Shown: one piece after another, positions 36,921-46,372 of the stretch
How positions within the stretch are numbered: the first letter of the stretch is position 1
Layout: each line of letters starts with the position of its first letter
Assembly (NCBI GenBank): GCA_029948255.1
Contig: JALIZF010001749.1
Location: 615,959 to 679,958 of the forward strand
Length of the DNA stretch: 64,000 nt
Origin: Telmatactis stephensoni
Taxonomy: Eukaryota > Cnidaria > Anthozoa > Actiniaria > Isophelliidae
Direction: 5' to 3'
Program-made: the position numbers and the translations under genes
Notes under the pieces: model-generated
What the model was told of the DNA's origin: nothing
Databases searched by the model: none
What the model saw: only the letters and a program-made list of their open reading frames with translations

Positions 36921-37172
36921 TCATTGCTCATCTGAAGCTTCTAACAAGCAAAGTTTTCGAATGTTCCTCTTGTACATGCCCTTGGCTGTGCACACTTGTA
37001 CATGTCGAACCAATCCTTTGTCATCGGGAAATGTTGCCATCACGATTCCTAATGGCCAGTTGCCACGCTGAACGTTGTCATCTGACACCAACACTAGATC
37101 ACCAACTGATATGGTTCTTCGTGGTTGGAGCCACTTTTGGCGTTCATGTAGGGTGGGTAAGTACTCGGCCAA
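36921..37172 (-). pseudogene. BEL pol C-terminal integrase domain, fragment
   Basis: P-T-L-H-E-R-Q-K-W-L, V-G-D-L-V-L-V-S-D-D-N and P-L-G-I-V form the small beta-barrel domain found after the integrase core in BEL elements. It overlaps the previous fragment in another frame. Confidence 0.7.
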
Positions 37173-37444
37173 AACATGTCTGCAATTTGTTGCACTTCCT
37201 TTCTTCTTTCCTTTAACTTGACTTCGGTTTGTGTGGAAAGTGGTGAAACACTGCTATTCAGTCTAAGAAGAAGCAGGGTACTTGGCGTCAATGCTTCAAG
37301 GTCGTTAGGGTCACTTGATGCTTTAACCAATGGATGGTCATTGATGATCTTCTCAACTTCGCACAGAGTAGTATGAAGAGTTTCATCGTCTAGTAGTCTG
37401 TTCCCTACAAGAGATCGTAGGATCTTTCTCGTTGAGCCTATCAT
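37094..37444 (-). pseudogene. BEL integrase core end / linker fragment
   Basis: It starts just after the catalytic Glu region (M-I-G-S-T-R-K-I-L-R-S-L) and reads L-C-E-V-E-K-I-I-N-D-H-P-L, typical of the end of the BEL integrase core. A frame change near 37450-37490 separates it from the main integrase ORF. Confidence 0.7.
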
Positions 37445-37484
37445 CCTTTCCCATACGCCGCCAGTGTGACTAGCAGCAGGCGTG

Positions 37485-38600
37485 TTAAAGTGCCAGTGCA
37501 GTGTCGATGCTTTGCTCTCTTAATCTTTCACGGATTCTGTCTTGATTCCAGTTGCTTAGAGCTTCTTTCACTTCGGTTTCCGCACCTCTGAAGTTCGTCC
37601 TGTTATCGCTGTAGATCTCCTTTGGAGGTCCACGTCGGCTGACAAACCGGTAAACTGCTTGGATAAAGGAATCCGTTGATAAGTCTGATGAGACTTCAAT
37701 GTGGATTGCTCTAGTAGCCATACATGTAAACACACAACCATAGCGCTTTACGGTGCCACGTCTGTACTTAACAAGAAGCGGTCCAAAATAATCAACACCT
37801 ACAGCAGAGAACGGTGGTGTCCCTGGTGTCACACGTGCTTCTGGTAGTGGAGCCATCATTTGAGTGGGTGGTCTTTGGTTCTGACGTCGACATCGTATAC
37901 ATGTGTTCAGAATACGTCTGACGGTCGAGGGTCCTTTTACAATCCAATATCTTTGACGAGTTGCTGCTAACGTCTGGTTGGAACCAGCATGACCATTTTT
38001 CTCGTGGTAATGACGGACAATAAGTTCTGTGACATGGTGGTGTGATGGTAAGATGGCTGGATACTTTGCTGTGCTGTCGATTTTTGCATTTTCCAAGCGG
38101 CTTCCTACACGTAGAACACCGTCTTTTTGAAAGGGACATAGATTCTGTAATCTTCCTCCTTTTAAGTTTCCACCATGCACCTTCTCTTGTTGGAAAACCT
38201 CATGTTGTACAAATCGTATAACATGTTCAGCTTCGATGATCTCTGTCACTGTTAATGGTTCTCTGGAGATCTCATCTTTGGACTTAGTACACTTTGACTT
38301 CAAATACTTCTTGAAACGTACTAACCAAGCGACTGATTTACACAGGCGGTACCAGGAAGAATGACGACAAACTAGCTCCTTTAGACACCCTTCTTTCTTT
38401 GCTGTTTCCAAAGGAGGGATGCTGACATGTGCAAATACTTGTCCAGATGTGCAGGAACGTGTAGATGCTTTTACTTCTGGGTCATCTTCCGATATCTCGA
38501 TCGTTTCCTCCGGTTGCGAAGGCCAGTGATCTTCAGATTGCTGGAGAAAGTCTGGGCCGTTGAACCACATTTTCAATGCTTGTTCTTGTTCTCGTGACAC
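37485..38600 (-). pseudogene. BEL pol integrase zinc finger and catalytic core
   Basis: A His-Cys zinc module (H-H-H-V-T-E-L-I-V-R-H-Y-H, then C-I-R-C-R-R) precedes the core with V-G-V-D-Y-F-G-P-L (first Asp) and I-Y-S-D-N-R-T-N-F-R-G (second Asp). The Glu lies past the frame break at about 37485. The upstream part, with W-F-N-G-P-D-F-L, is the RNase H-integrase linker typical of BEL. The element is inactive. Confidence 0.8.
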
Positions 38601-38603
38601 ACC

Positions 38604-38915
38604 TCATGATGCAAGGTTGGCAGGATTGTACTCTGAAGGAACGTGGCGCCACTGTGACGGGAACGACGCATCATGAATCACTTGAAGCCTGTTGGCGACA
38701 AAGGTGTTGAAACGTTTGGAACGATTTAGGATGTATCTCAAGACAACCATCGAGTCCGTCCAGAACACCACGCGTTGAACTGGAAGCTGCAATTCACTGC
38801 GTACTTGCTGGTCAACCTTAGCCGCTACTGTGGCTGCCATTAACTCTAATCGTGGCACTGTAACTGTTTTCAGTGGGGCTACTCTTGACTTTCCTAACAT
38901 CAGGGAACAATGCAC
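38604..38915 (-). pseudogene. BEL pol RNase H-region fragment
   Basis: The residues R-V-A-P-L-K-T-V-T-V-P-R-L-E-L-M-A-A and V-F-W-T-D-S-M-V-V-L-R-Y-I are characteristic of the RNase H-like section of BEL/Pao polyproteins (Glu in L-E-L, Asp in T-D-S). A stop separates it from the integrase ORF, and a frameshift lies between it and the reverse transcriptase. Confidence 0.75.
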
Positions 38916-39104
38916 CTTGCCTTGTTCATCAACAATACGTAGATAGGATGCTGTGCCATAACCCTCAGTAGATGCGTCTGAGAAGTGGTGAATCTCTATG
39001 GTCTGGGCTCCTTTGAAGTCTGACGGCTTGTAACATCTTGGTACCTCTACGTTTACAAGAAATCTGACGTTGTCCTTTACGACCTTCCAAGCTTGGAGAA
39101 CTCA

Positions 39105-40841
39105 TCAGGTAAGCTTGCGTCCCAATCTTGCTTCTTTCGACATAAGTCCTGTAATACTATTTTGGCCGGTAACATAAAGGGAGCTGCCAGACCGAGTGGG
39201 TCGTAGATAGACGCGACGAAATGACAGAATTCCTCGTCTAGTCTCTACTGTCTCTTTGCCTGGACGGAACCCAAGAGTGTCTTCTTCAACGTTCCACTTC
39301 ACTCCTAGCGCTCTTTCGATTGGCAAGTCTTCTAAATCGAGATCCACTGACTTCGCCCTCAGGTCGGCTGGAACTTGCGCATTCACCTCTCTTTTATTTG
39401 ATATCCATTTCGTCAGTTTGAATCCTTTCTTGGCAAGTAAAGACGTTAACTGCTCTACAAGCTTCACAGCTTCATCTACCGTTGGCACAGATTTGAGGCA
39501 ATCATCAACGTAAAAATTATTACGAACAGTTTCCACGATCTGTGCGTCATACTCGTCTTTGCTATCCTCCGCAGCCTTACGTAGGGCATAAGAACACACG
39601 CTTGGGGAAGACGTGGCTCCAAATAAGTGGACTTGCATCCTATAGTCAACGGGATCCTTTGTGACGTCGCCTCCTGGCCACCATAAGAAGCGCAGGGCAT
39701 CTCTGTCTTTGGGGCTTACGTAAACTTGATGGAACATTTGCTCGACATCTGACATAATTGCAATTCTTTCTTGACGGAAACGTAGGAGTACTCCAACTAA
39801 AGAGTTGGTGTTATCGGGTCCTTGTAGCAGTTCGCTGTTGAGAGATTTCCCACCCCACGTTGCGGCACAGTCGAATACGACCCTAACCTTTCCTGGTTTA
39901 TGAGGGTGTCCGACTGGGTGATGTGGCAAGTACCACTTAACTGTACCTTCGTCGTCTTGCTGCCGCCCTCCTTCCGGTACTCTTGTAGCGTGACCTTTGG
40001 CGATGTACATCTCCATAGTCTCGGTGTATTGTCTTAGCAGTTCGGGGTCTCTTAGCAATCGTTTCTTCAGTAAATTCACCCGCTTCTCCGCCATACTTCT
40101 ATTGTTTGGGAGTTCAACGCAATTGGACTTCCACGGTAATCCGACTTGATAATGCCCGTCGATAAACTCCACCGATTTCTCCATCATGGTCTTCGCTCGT
40201 TGATCGTCGAGTGAGAGGCATTCTCCTAATGTTGCGAAACTCTCGGTAAACTCCGAATTGTACATCTGTTCCAGTTGGAACTCAACGCTCGGTGCTACTC
40301 TCTCTGGGTGGTCACATCCAAGAACTTGGTCAACGTGGATGCGATGGACGTTAGCTTCTCGCTCTCTTTTTCTTTGGAGCGGACCTGCGACAGCCCATCC
40401 TAGCAAAGTTCGTACTCCATAGGGTTGTCCCTTTCCTCCACTCTTAACCTCAAGAGGGCAAAGAGCTTCGGGGGCGTCGTTTCCAATCAGGATAGTTATC
40501 TCTTTGTTGCTTACTTCCGCAAGACAAACGTCGCTTAGATGTGGCCATCTATCTAGATCCTTGTTTGTTAAGACGCTATTCGAGATGGGAAGCTGTTCAG
40601 TAGTCCATACTTTCTCTAGACGAACCCCTTTACCAGTGGAAATACCGACGACGTCTAGGCTTAGCTGCAAACCATTTCTCTGCTCGCTTCCTGACATGGT
40701 AGATAGGACAAAGTTGACAGGGGTTGACGGAGCTCCAAGATTATCGGCTAAAGACTTTAGACACATGCTCGTATCCGATCCATCATCAAGAAAGGCGTGT
40801 GTTTCAATAACTCGATCACTGTCAGGCACGCAGACTTTCAC
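39105..40841 (-). pseudogene. BEL protease and reverse transcriptase
   Basis: The 578-residue ORF starts with an aspartic-protease motif, A-F-L-D-D-G-S-D-T-S. It continues into reverse transcriptase with V-R-V-V-F-D-C-A-A, L-L-Q-G-P-D-N-T-N-S-L, I-M-S-D-V-E-Q-M-F-H-Q-V and the catalytic F-Y-V-D-D. The frame is open here but is truncated upstream (no gag) and shifted downstream. Confidence 0.85.
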
Positions 40842-40905
40842 AGGGACAACTTTAAGACTTATCTGTTGTAGATCAGTAGTAGTAATAGAAGGTCTCTGTT
40901 AAGGG

Positions 40906-41215
40906 TATACCCTTCGGGGAATCTTCGGGTGTTCGGTTTTCCCGACGAGATATCGATTAGCCCTTCGGGGAATCTTCGGAGAGTGTTCGGGAAGCGGTAC
41001 TTGGGAAGCTGGGCATGGGATGCGCGCATGAGCAAGCAGGCGGTTCCCCACGCTGGGGCGGCGGCCCGCCCTGCGGGTCCCCGGCGCGGAGGTCTTGCCT
41101 GTCAGCCCAGCCCAGCACCCCCCCTGAGGCTAGGCAAGCAGCAGCGGCCCCCCCATCTCCCAGAAAAAAAGAAAAGGAACAAAAATAGAAAATGGAGACA
41201 ATGTGTTCAATAGTG
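40906..41215. other. GC-rich non-coding block between the BEL element and element 2
   Basis: It has repeated CCCTTCGGGGAATCTTCGG and a G/C-rich stretch with GGCGGCGGCCCGCC and its near-palindrome, unlike the surrounding AT-rich DNA. It may be a junction fragment or the eroded left end of element 2. No ORF I can support. Confidence 0.5.
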
Positions 41216-41317
41216 TACGCGTGAATCGGTTTATTGGTTTGCTTTATAAACCAAAATGAACAAACAAAGAACTAATATGTATCTAAAGTGTGTAAAAAAA
41301 AAGAATCTAAAAAGTGT

Positions 41318-41701
41318 CTAACTACCAGCTGAGATATGATGAAGTTCAAAGTTGTTGACTTCGAGACGACCATTCTTGACAAGATAATCGTACAATGTCA
41401 AGCTCGTGGTTTTAGAGAACTCGTAGCGTCGGTCAAGCCAGGCGTCGAGTTCTTGCGATCGTTGCTGATACATGGCCTCTTTGACGTCTTCATCCAAGTC
41501 GATTAATGGGTGTTGAAAGACCTGATTGCATCGTGCAAACATTCTCTCTGTCTTTTTGTGATCAAAGAAAGCTTCATAAGCATCTTCTACTTCTTGGGAC
41601 AGACAATCTTTGATGACGGTTTGATACCAATAGTCGGTTTCAACAAGTAGAAAGTCGAAATCGTCTTGATCCTCATAAAATATGATGATTTTTACAGGCA
41701 T
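41318..41701 (-). CDS. Unknown helical protein (127 aa)
   Basis: Mostly helical, with a D/E-rich start (Y-E-D-Q-D-D-F-D-F) and alternating aromatic residues. No domain recognised. An AATAAA-type signal lies beyond its stop on the minus strand near 41231. It is the outermost left gene of element 2. Confidence 0.5.
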   Translation of the reverse strand: MPVKIIIFYEDQDDFDFLLVETDYWYQTVIKDCLSQEVEDAYEAFFDHKKTERMFARCNQVFQHPLIDLDEDVKEAMYQQRSQELDAWLDRRYEFSKTTSLTLYDYLVKNGRLEVNNFELHHISAGS

Positions 41702-41708
41702 GTTCTAC

Positions 41709-41954
41709 TTAGATCATACCTATCCACTCCACTTGATCTTCTAAAGCTTTTACAACGTAGAAACTATTCTCTAAATGGCGATACAAATGTTTGGCACGTT
41801 CTCCTTGGAGTACCAGTTCGGAATGCTTGTCGAGATACGCCCTTTCTTTATCGTTCAAAACAGATGCGGCCCTAGCTGAAAACCCTGTGTAAGAGAAATG
41901 AGTCTTGGCGAGAAGATTTCCTTTCTTGTCCAAGATTTCGATACTTAGTCCCAT
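41709..41954 (-). CDS. Unknown small protein (81 aa)
   Basis: A beta-type start (L-S-I-E-I-L-D-K-K-G-N-L-L-A-K-T) is followed by a helical region. It ends 7 bp before the start of the next gene (41701), the usual tight packing of this cluster. No domain recognised. Confidence 0.5.
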   Translation of the reverse strand: MGLSIEILDKKGNLLAKTHFSYTGFSARAASVLNDKERAYLDKHSELVLQGERAKHLYRHLENSFYVVKALEDQVEWIGMI

Positions 41955-42049
41955 AATACAGAACTACTGAGGATGTTCTCAGCATCAGCGTTGGGTGCAA
42001 ATGGGGTGTACGGGAAGGAGTCCAATGTATTCTTCATTAGAGGACGTGC

Positions 42050-42454
42050 TCATGTGTCAAATTGGTAGTGAAATTTGTCACACAGTTCAAATATAGTATC
42101 CAATGAAATCTCCTGGTCTCGATCTTTGTTGACACACGACCTACATTTGTAATTTCCAAAACTGGAGTGTAAGGTCTCGTTATCTTGTAAATTGAGTTGA
42201 ACTGCATGCATCAATTGTACACGCGGGACAGAATTAGCACATGAACTGCATGACCATTGTTGTCCGATGCATTTTGGACATTCTCCACAAAAGTCTCGGT
42301 ACTTCCAATCCTTGTTGTGAAGACGTGTATAACACAAAAGTCGATTGGGTTGAATAAAATAGTTCGTATCTAATTGAAAATACTTTTTTGGGATGGTGTT
42401 ACCAAATTGAAGTCGATAAGCTGTAAATGAAGCGGTATCTTTTCCTAAAGCCAT
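42050..42454 (-). CDS. Cys-rich zinc-binding protein (134 aa)
   Basis: It contains C-G-E-C-P-K-C-I-G, C-S-S-C-A-N and later C-R-S-C, three CxxC-type units that look like a zinc ribbon or treble clef. Its ATG overlaps the stop of the Fic-domain gene by one base, so the two are likely co-expressed. It may be a transcription or ubiquitin-type cofactor; no family is recognised. Confidence 0.6.
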   Translation of the reverse strand: MALGKDTASFTAYRLQFGNTIPKKYFQLDTNYFIQPNRLLCYTRLHNKDWKYRDFCGECPKCIGQQWSCSSCANSVPRVQLMHAVQLNLQDNETLHSSFGNYKCRSCVNKDRDQEISLDTIFELCDKFHYQFDT

Positions 42455-43182
42455 TAGGCAGTGCCAGTAATCGGTGGGGTAAAGTCACAAAGACGTTGAC
42501 AATAGAAGACTAACGAATTTGCCAAGACGTCACGTAGCGGATCAGAATTTCTCATCTGTTGTGCTTGCTGTAAGATCTTGCACCAACTGATATAACTTCG
42601 ACTTGGTAGCGCGTTTTCATTCCATGGTCGGTGTACCAAGAGAAAGATTGGAATGGGATAAGGGAACCCATAAGCTTCTAGAATGTAAGCATAGAGGAGG
42701 CGGATCATCCTTCCATTTCCATCTCCAAAAGGATGAATGGCTAAAAATTCCGACACGAGCCAAGTTAACAAATCAAGAAGAGCTTGAAAGGCTTGATGAG
42801 GGACGACGTGATGGAGATGGTGTTTAATATGAAAAAAGCGTGGATTGAAATGATCAATGAGCTTTTGCATTTCACATGGGACTTCCAGAGCATAGCGTAG
42901 AACACTGCCTTCAAATTCCACCACGCGCGTCTTGTCACTGTATCGTCCTACAGTACACTCACCATCTCGGTGCTTCATGAGTATTCGATGGACTTCATTC
43001 AATAAATTGTGTTCTAGTAATCCTGCATCCTTATCGCAAGTCAGTGGGTGGAGGTAAAGATACGCTTGTAGAAAACCATCAGCATCAGGACCTTGAAGAG
43101 GAAGGTCTTCATTTTCCATAGACCAAGAAACAAAGCGTTTGACGTGGCGATGAAGCTTCCATCGCTTTGGGTCATATTCCAT
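42454..43182 (-). CDS. Fic-domain protein (AMPylase family)
   Basis: The 242-residue protein contains the complete Fic signature H-P-F-G-D-G-N-G-R at 150-158, with the catalytic His150, after a typical helical lead-in with T-V-G-R-Y near 77-81. Near the N-terminus S-W-S-M-E-N (19-24) fits the S/T-x-x-x-E-G/N inhibitory motif of Fic proteins, in the position expected for N-terminally regulated members. Fic enzymes transfer AMP or related groups to target proteins; the target here is unknown. The frame is intact. A virus-borne Fic protein would most simply modify host proteins. Confidence 0.85.
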   Translation of the reverse strand: MEYDPKRWKLHRHVKRFVSWSMENEDLPLQGPDADGFLQAYLYLHPLTCDKDAGLLEHNLLNEVHRILMKHRDGECTVGRYSDKTRVVEFEGSVLRYALEVPCEMQKLIDHFNPRFFHIKHHLHHVVPHQAFQALLDLLTWLVSEFLAIHPFGDGNGRMIRLLYAYILEAYGFPYPIPIFLLVHRPWNENALPSRSYISWCKILQQAQQMRNSDPLRDVLANSLVFYCQRLCDFTPPITGTA

Positions 43183-43337
43183 GTTTGCGAAACTGAAAAG
43201 CTAGGGTACTGCGCGTAGTGAACAGTTCATAACAAATGAGGCGTGTGAGAGATGGGGAAACGTTTATTAGTAAAAAAATGCTAAAAATAGAAATGACATC
43301 ACAATTCTAGAAAACTCTTTAAATTACAAACACGGTA

Positions 43338-43757
43338 CTAAAATACATCGGCACAGTACTGACAAAACCCTTTTCGGAACCATTCCATGACACAAGATTG
43401 ACATTCTAAGGTACAAGTAAATAAAGGCGGAGTTTGATGGGTACATCGACATGCTTGAAAATGTTTCCATTTTTTTTGTCCAAGTTCTTTTACATGATCA
43501 TACTGAAACCATTTTTTGAATACCTTTTGAATGTAGTCGTGTTCAAGTTCTTGAAAGAAGTGACAGCAAATAAATGTTGGAAACCACTCTTCTAAACATT
43601 GAATGGACGATTTGGTGTTCCATATGGTTTCATGAGAAAAAGCATAGTCAAGTTTATGATCAAAGTCAGTGGGGAGATGTAAGTCTTGAAGCCACTTTAA
43701 AACTCCATATTCAAAATAAGCGTTGAGCTTGTCGTTGATGTGGTTGATATCGGTCAT
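43338..43757 (-). CDS. Cys/His-rich protein (139 aa)
   Basis: A helical N-terminal half is followed by a zinc-binding C-terminus: C-R-C-T-H, C-T-L-E-C-Q-S-C-V and C-Q-Y-C. It overlaps the start of the next gene by 4 bp. No domain recognised. Confidence 0.55.
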   Translation of the reverse strand: MTDINHINDKLNAYFEYGVLKWLQDLHLPTDFDHKLDYAFSHETIWNTKSSIQCLEEWFPTFICCHFFQELEHDYIQKVFKKWFQYDHVKELGQKKWKHFQACRCTHQTPPLFTCTLECQSCVMEWFRKGFCQYCADVF

Positions 43758-44077
43758 GGTGTGGACTTGTTGTTTCGGATTGTCTTTCGGATCTTCTTTC
43801 TACCAAACTGGACTTTTCGTAACGGTGGATCCCCTTGACAATTTTCTTGGATTTGAAAAACCCAAAACTCGTTGAAAGAAGGGACTGGAAGTGTGATCTG
43901 ATAATCACATCCAAGGAACTTGTTGTGGAATCTCTCGTTACACTTCAATACGACTGTTTTAAACGGTACACACATGGAAAAAATTGGTGGAATAAATGGA
44001 ATTTTTCTAACTTCAATATGACAAGGTTTCTTACAAAAACAGCAAAACGGATCAAGTTCTCTTAGTTCTTGTTCCAT
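43754..44077 (-). CDS. Cys-rich small protein (107 aa)
   Basis: It begins with C-C-F-C-K-K-P-C and has a later C-N and C-D pair and a basic tail (G-R-K-K-I-R-K-T-I-R). Zinc binding and nucleic-acid contact are likely. It is overlapped on both sides by neighbours in the same cluster. Confidence 0.55.
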   Translation of the reverse strand: MEQELRELDPFCCFCKKPCHIEVRKIPFIPPIFSMCVPFKTVVLKCNERFHNKFLGCDYQITLPVPSFNEFWVFQIQENCQGDPPLRKVQFGRKKIRKTIRNNKSTP

Positions 44078-44577
44078 GGTGATTGTTGGGTTTTCGGAAC
44101 GTCATCCTCTTTTATGGCCAGGGAAGAAGGCGGGGGCAGAAAGGGGGACTGAACTTCTTGCGGTTCCTTGTCTAGATCCATGAAATCACTACACCACTTG
44201 AAATATCCACACGAGGCATTAGGAAGCGGCACGGCACAGGCAAAGAAAGGACGATTCATATTCTCGCGCGAGTGACTGACGCACAGCTTGGCATACAGAT
44301 TATGATAACACTCTGGAAATCGTACCATCTTTGGAATACGGTAGTCAAATGCCTTGTAGACAGCCATGAAATCCTCTTCGCTGAGTTTCAGGTTACATCC
44401 AAGGTTGATCTGACTCATTCTCTTCTCTCTTTCTCGGACATCTCGGATTTTTTCGGCCTTGGAGAGTTCTCCATAATCCACGGTAGTTCCACAAAAGTAG
44501 AAAACCTTCTTGTCTTTGGATGAAACCGAATTTCGTGCTGGTGTTCCACAAAAACACCAAGGTGCATCTCCAACCAT
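44062..44577 (-). CDS. GRF-type zinc-finger protein (171 aa)
   Basis: It starts with C-F-C-G and has, at about 104-131, S-R-E-N-M-N-R-P-F-F-A-C-A-V-P followed by C-G-Y-F-K-W: the GRF finger pattern, used by nucleases and topoisomerases to hold single-stranded DNA. A proline-rich tail follows. It overlaps the previous gene by 16 bp. A role in replication or repair of element DNA is likely. Confidence 0.65.
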   Translation of the reverse strand: MVGDAPWCFCGTPARNSVSSKDKKVFYFCGTTVDYGELSKAEKIRDVREREKRMSQINLGCNLKLSEEDFMAVYKAFDYRIPKMVRFPECYHNLYAKLCVSHSRENMNRPFFACAVPLPNASCGYFKWCSDFMDLDKEPQEVQSPFLPPPSSLAIKEDDVPKTQQSPWNKN

Positions 44578-44805
44578 GTTGATGTTTGGGTGTATTAGTT
44601 GTAAGACTGTTGATATCTTCTCAACACGTAACGTCTTCTGTGGTTTGTATGAAGGTACATTGCAATTTATTTCTAATCGTCTGTTTGTTTTGACTTTATT
44701 TACCTATGAGGACGCTGTGATTCGGATGCTTTCATTGGATAAAAATGATGTCATGTTTAAATTAGTATCAATGACATCATACGACGCCAATACCAAACCA
44801 AGGAA

Positions 44806-45069
44806 CTACATCACCCCACAACCGCGTGATTCTTTAACGTTGAAGTCATACCGACGATGAAATTTTTGATTCAGATATTTAATATGAAGAAGAACCTCAT
44901 CTTCTAGATGTTCCAGGATCCGCGTCATGGCCTTGTCATAGTTTTGAACTTCAGAATAGTAACTATTAGATTCGTATGTGTATTGACATAAACGAATTAA
45001 GTGTTGATACCACTGATTTTTAATTTCCAACATAAAAGATTGCATGTCATCACGTATTTTTGAGCTCAT
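44806..45069 (-). CDS. Small helical protein (87 aa)
   Basis: All-helical, with spaced aromatic residues and a polar C-terminus. It starts 8 bp after the stop of the upstream core-protein gene. No domain recognised. It could bind the virion core or DNA. Confidence 0.5.
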   Translation of the reverse strand: MSSKIRDDMQSFMLEIKNQWYQHLIRLCQYTYESNSYYSEVQNYDKAMTRILEHLEDEVLLHIKYLNQKFHRRYDFNVKESRGCGVM

Positions 45070-45077
45070 TTTGGTTT

Positions 45078-45464
45078 CTATTTATCCAAATGTTTGATCA
45101 ACTTTTTTGTCCCGTATCCTGCGCCAGCTCCAACGGCTCCTAAGGCCGCAGCCCCAGCAGCAGCTTTTGCCGCTGCGACAGCTGCAGGTATCAAGGCCAA
45201 TAATGGAAAAATTCCTCCCTTTTGTGTTCGTTTGATCTTTTGTCTGGTTACGTTTTTTATCAAACGAGACAGCCTTTGTCGTACTTTATTGGGAAAGGGA
45301 TTAACCAGTGCAGGTAAAATGCCACCCCTTTGTGTTCGTTGTCGTCTTCCTCCACCTAAATGGTAAAAATATTTTCGATCTTTTTTTGGCACGGGAAAAG
45401 TTAAACCACCCTTCTGTATTTTTCCTCCTTTTTGTTTCTTGCTGGTTGTACGTCGTGGAGGCAT
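45078..45464 (-). CDS. Virion core protein precursor with QxGG sites (128 aa)
   Basis: It is very basic, with four sites of the form Q-K-G-G or Q-R-G-G (near residues 11, 17, 44 and 81) between short segments, and ends in an alanine/glycine-rich hydrophobic region like adenovirus core and pVI-type membrane-active proteins. I read the GG sites as cut by the element's protease. The position fits a capsid interior protein. Confidence 0.65.
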   Translation of the reverse strand: MPPRRTTSKKQKGGKIQKGGLTFPVPKKDRKYFYHLGGGRRQRTQRGGILPALVNPFPNKVRQRLSRLIKNVTRQKIKRTQKGGIFPLLALIPAAVAAAKAAAGAAALGAVGAGAGYGTKKLIKHLDK

Positions 45465-45549
45465 GCTTTCTTTTCCTCTATGGACAACTTTGTTATAAAT
45501 AAAGACGCGGCGTCTGATTATTTATAGTCTTTTTTCGACCAGGTGAAGC

Positions 45550-45882
45550 ATGAACACCGCAAGGGGAATTACAAAGTCTTTAAACGTATTCATTTCCAAT
45601 GAAATTCGAATTTCAATGGAAATGTTTCAAAGGTTTACATGCCTCTTAGATCATGAATACTTGGTCAAAACCGATTCAAACTGCGGTTGGGGGCATGATT
45701 TAGAGATTAAAGACCTTTTGGATGATATTGTACAGCAAATGTCTAGCTTGACCAAATCACTGGCTATGCTCAAAAGATGTTACAACACCAGTGTTCAGTC
45801 TCAAAAGACCTACCGAAGGTATAAAAGTGATGAATTGGTGTGTGATGGGGATACAGTTGAAGAAGGGGAAGATTGTCAGTAG
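45550..45882 (+). CDS. Unknown helical protein (110 aa)
   Basis: Helical throughout, with an acidic tail (T-V-E-E-G-E-D). It lies 6 bp before a plus-strand basic core protein, so both probably share a promoter. Function unknown. Confidence 0.55.
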   Translation: MNTARGITKSLNVFISNEIRISMEMFQRFTCLLDHEYLVKTDSNCGWGHDLEIKDLLDDIVQQMSSLTKSLAMLKRCYNTSVQSQKTYRRYKSDELVCDGDTVEEGEDCQ

Positions 45883-45888
45883 TCTATT

Positions 45889-46158
45889 ATGCGCCATCAA
45901 AGTGGAGGGAATCTCTTGACAAAAGCTCTTTTAAACCAAGTGTCAACCCCGTTGATTAATGGATCGGTCAACAGAGTGGAAAATACATTGAATAGTATTA
46001 TTGGTCGGAAAATCAAAAACAAGACCTTGTCAGGACTATTAAAGAACCAAGTCAGGTCCGCTACTCCATTTTTGAAAGATTTTGTCAAACAGTTGGTCAA
46101 GAAACAAAGTGGAGGAAGACGTCGTCGTCGACGCCGCCGCCGCCGCAAAAGATACTAA
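45889..46158 (+). CDS. Core-like protein with QSGG sites and Arg-rich tail (89 aa)
   Basis: It opens M-R-H-Q-S-G-G-N and carries a second Q-S-G-G just before a tail of about ten arginines plus K-R-Y. The middle is helical and amphipathic. The two QSGG sites would free the mature protein and an arginine-rich peptide, much like small DNA-condensing peptides of adenoviruses. The function is inference. Confidence 0.65.
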   Translation: MRHQSGGNLLTKALLNQVSTPLINGSVNRVENTLNSIIGRKIKNKTLSGLLKNQVRSATPFLKDFVKQLVKKQSGGRRRRRRRRRRKRY

Positions 46159-46193
46159 AATTAATTTTTATTGACGTTCAAGAATTTTCCGGA

Positions 46194-46367
46194 ATGTTTT
46201 TATCTGTATTAACACTTGGTTGGATGATGTGGTGGGACTATCAGTTATCAAAGAAGTACGATTGGTTCAATGATAATTTAGTATTTGATCAACAAGAGTA
46301 TAAAAAGCAACTTTTATACCATGCCATTTATCGGGCACTCATTTCTCCGAAGGAAAGCAAACTGTGA
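46194..46367 (+). CDS. Small membrane protein (57 aa)
   Basis: An N-terminal hydrophobic segment (M-F-L-S-V-L-T-L-G-W-M-M-W-W) is followed by a polar helix with several tyrosines and K-K-Q. Its stop lies 5 bp before the ATG of the next gene. A small membrane anchor is plausible. Confidence 0.5.
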   Translation: MFLSVLTLGWMMWWDYQLSKKYDWFNDNLVFDQQEYKKQLLYHAIYRALISPKESKL

Positions 46368-46372
46368 AGACC

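Larger units (their letters stand above)
36376..40905 (-). mobile_element. BEL/Pao LTR retrotransposon, 5' truncated
   Basis: Minus-strand pol runs protease, reverse transcriptase, RNase H region, integrase zinc finger, integrase core and C-terminal domain from 40841 to 36921, with several frame breaks. Gag and the 5' LTR are absent. The coding homology stops near 40905 at a GC-rich block. The 3' side (36376-36845) may be the LTR: a purine tract (CCCTTTCGGGGGCGG on the minus strand) precedes TGTAGAAT near 36832. At 36376 the sequence departs abruptly from the repeat copy it entered. Confidence 0.75.
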
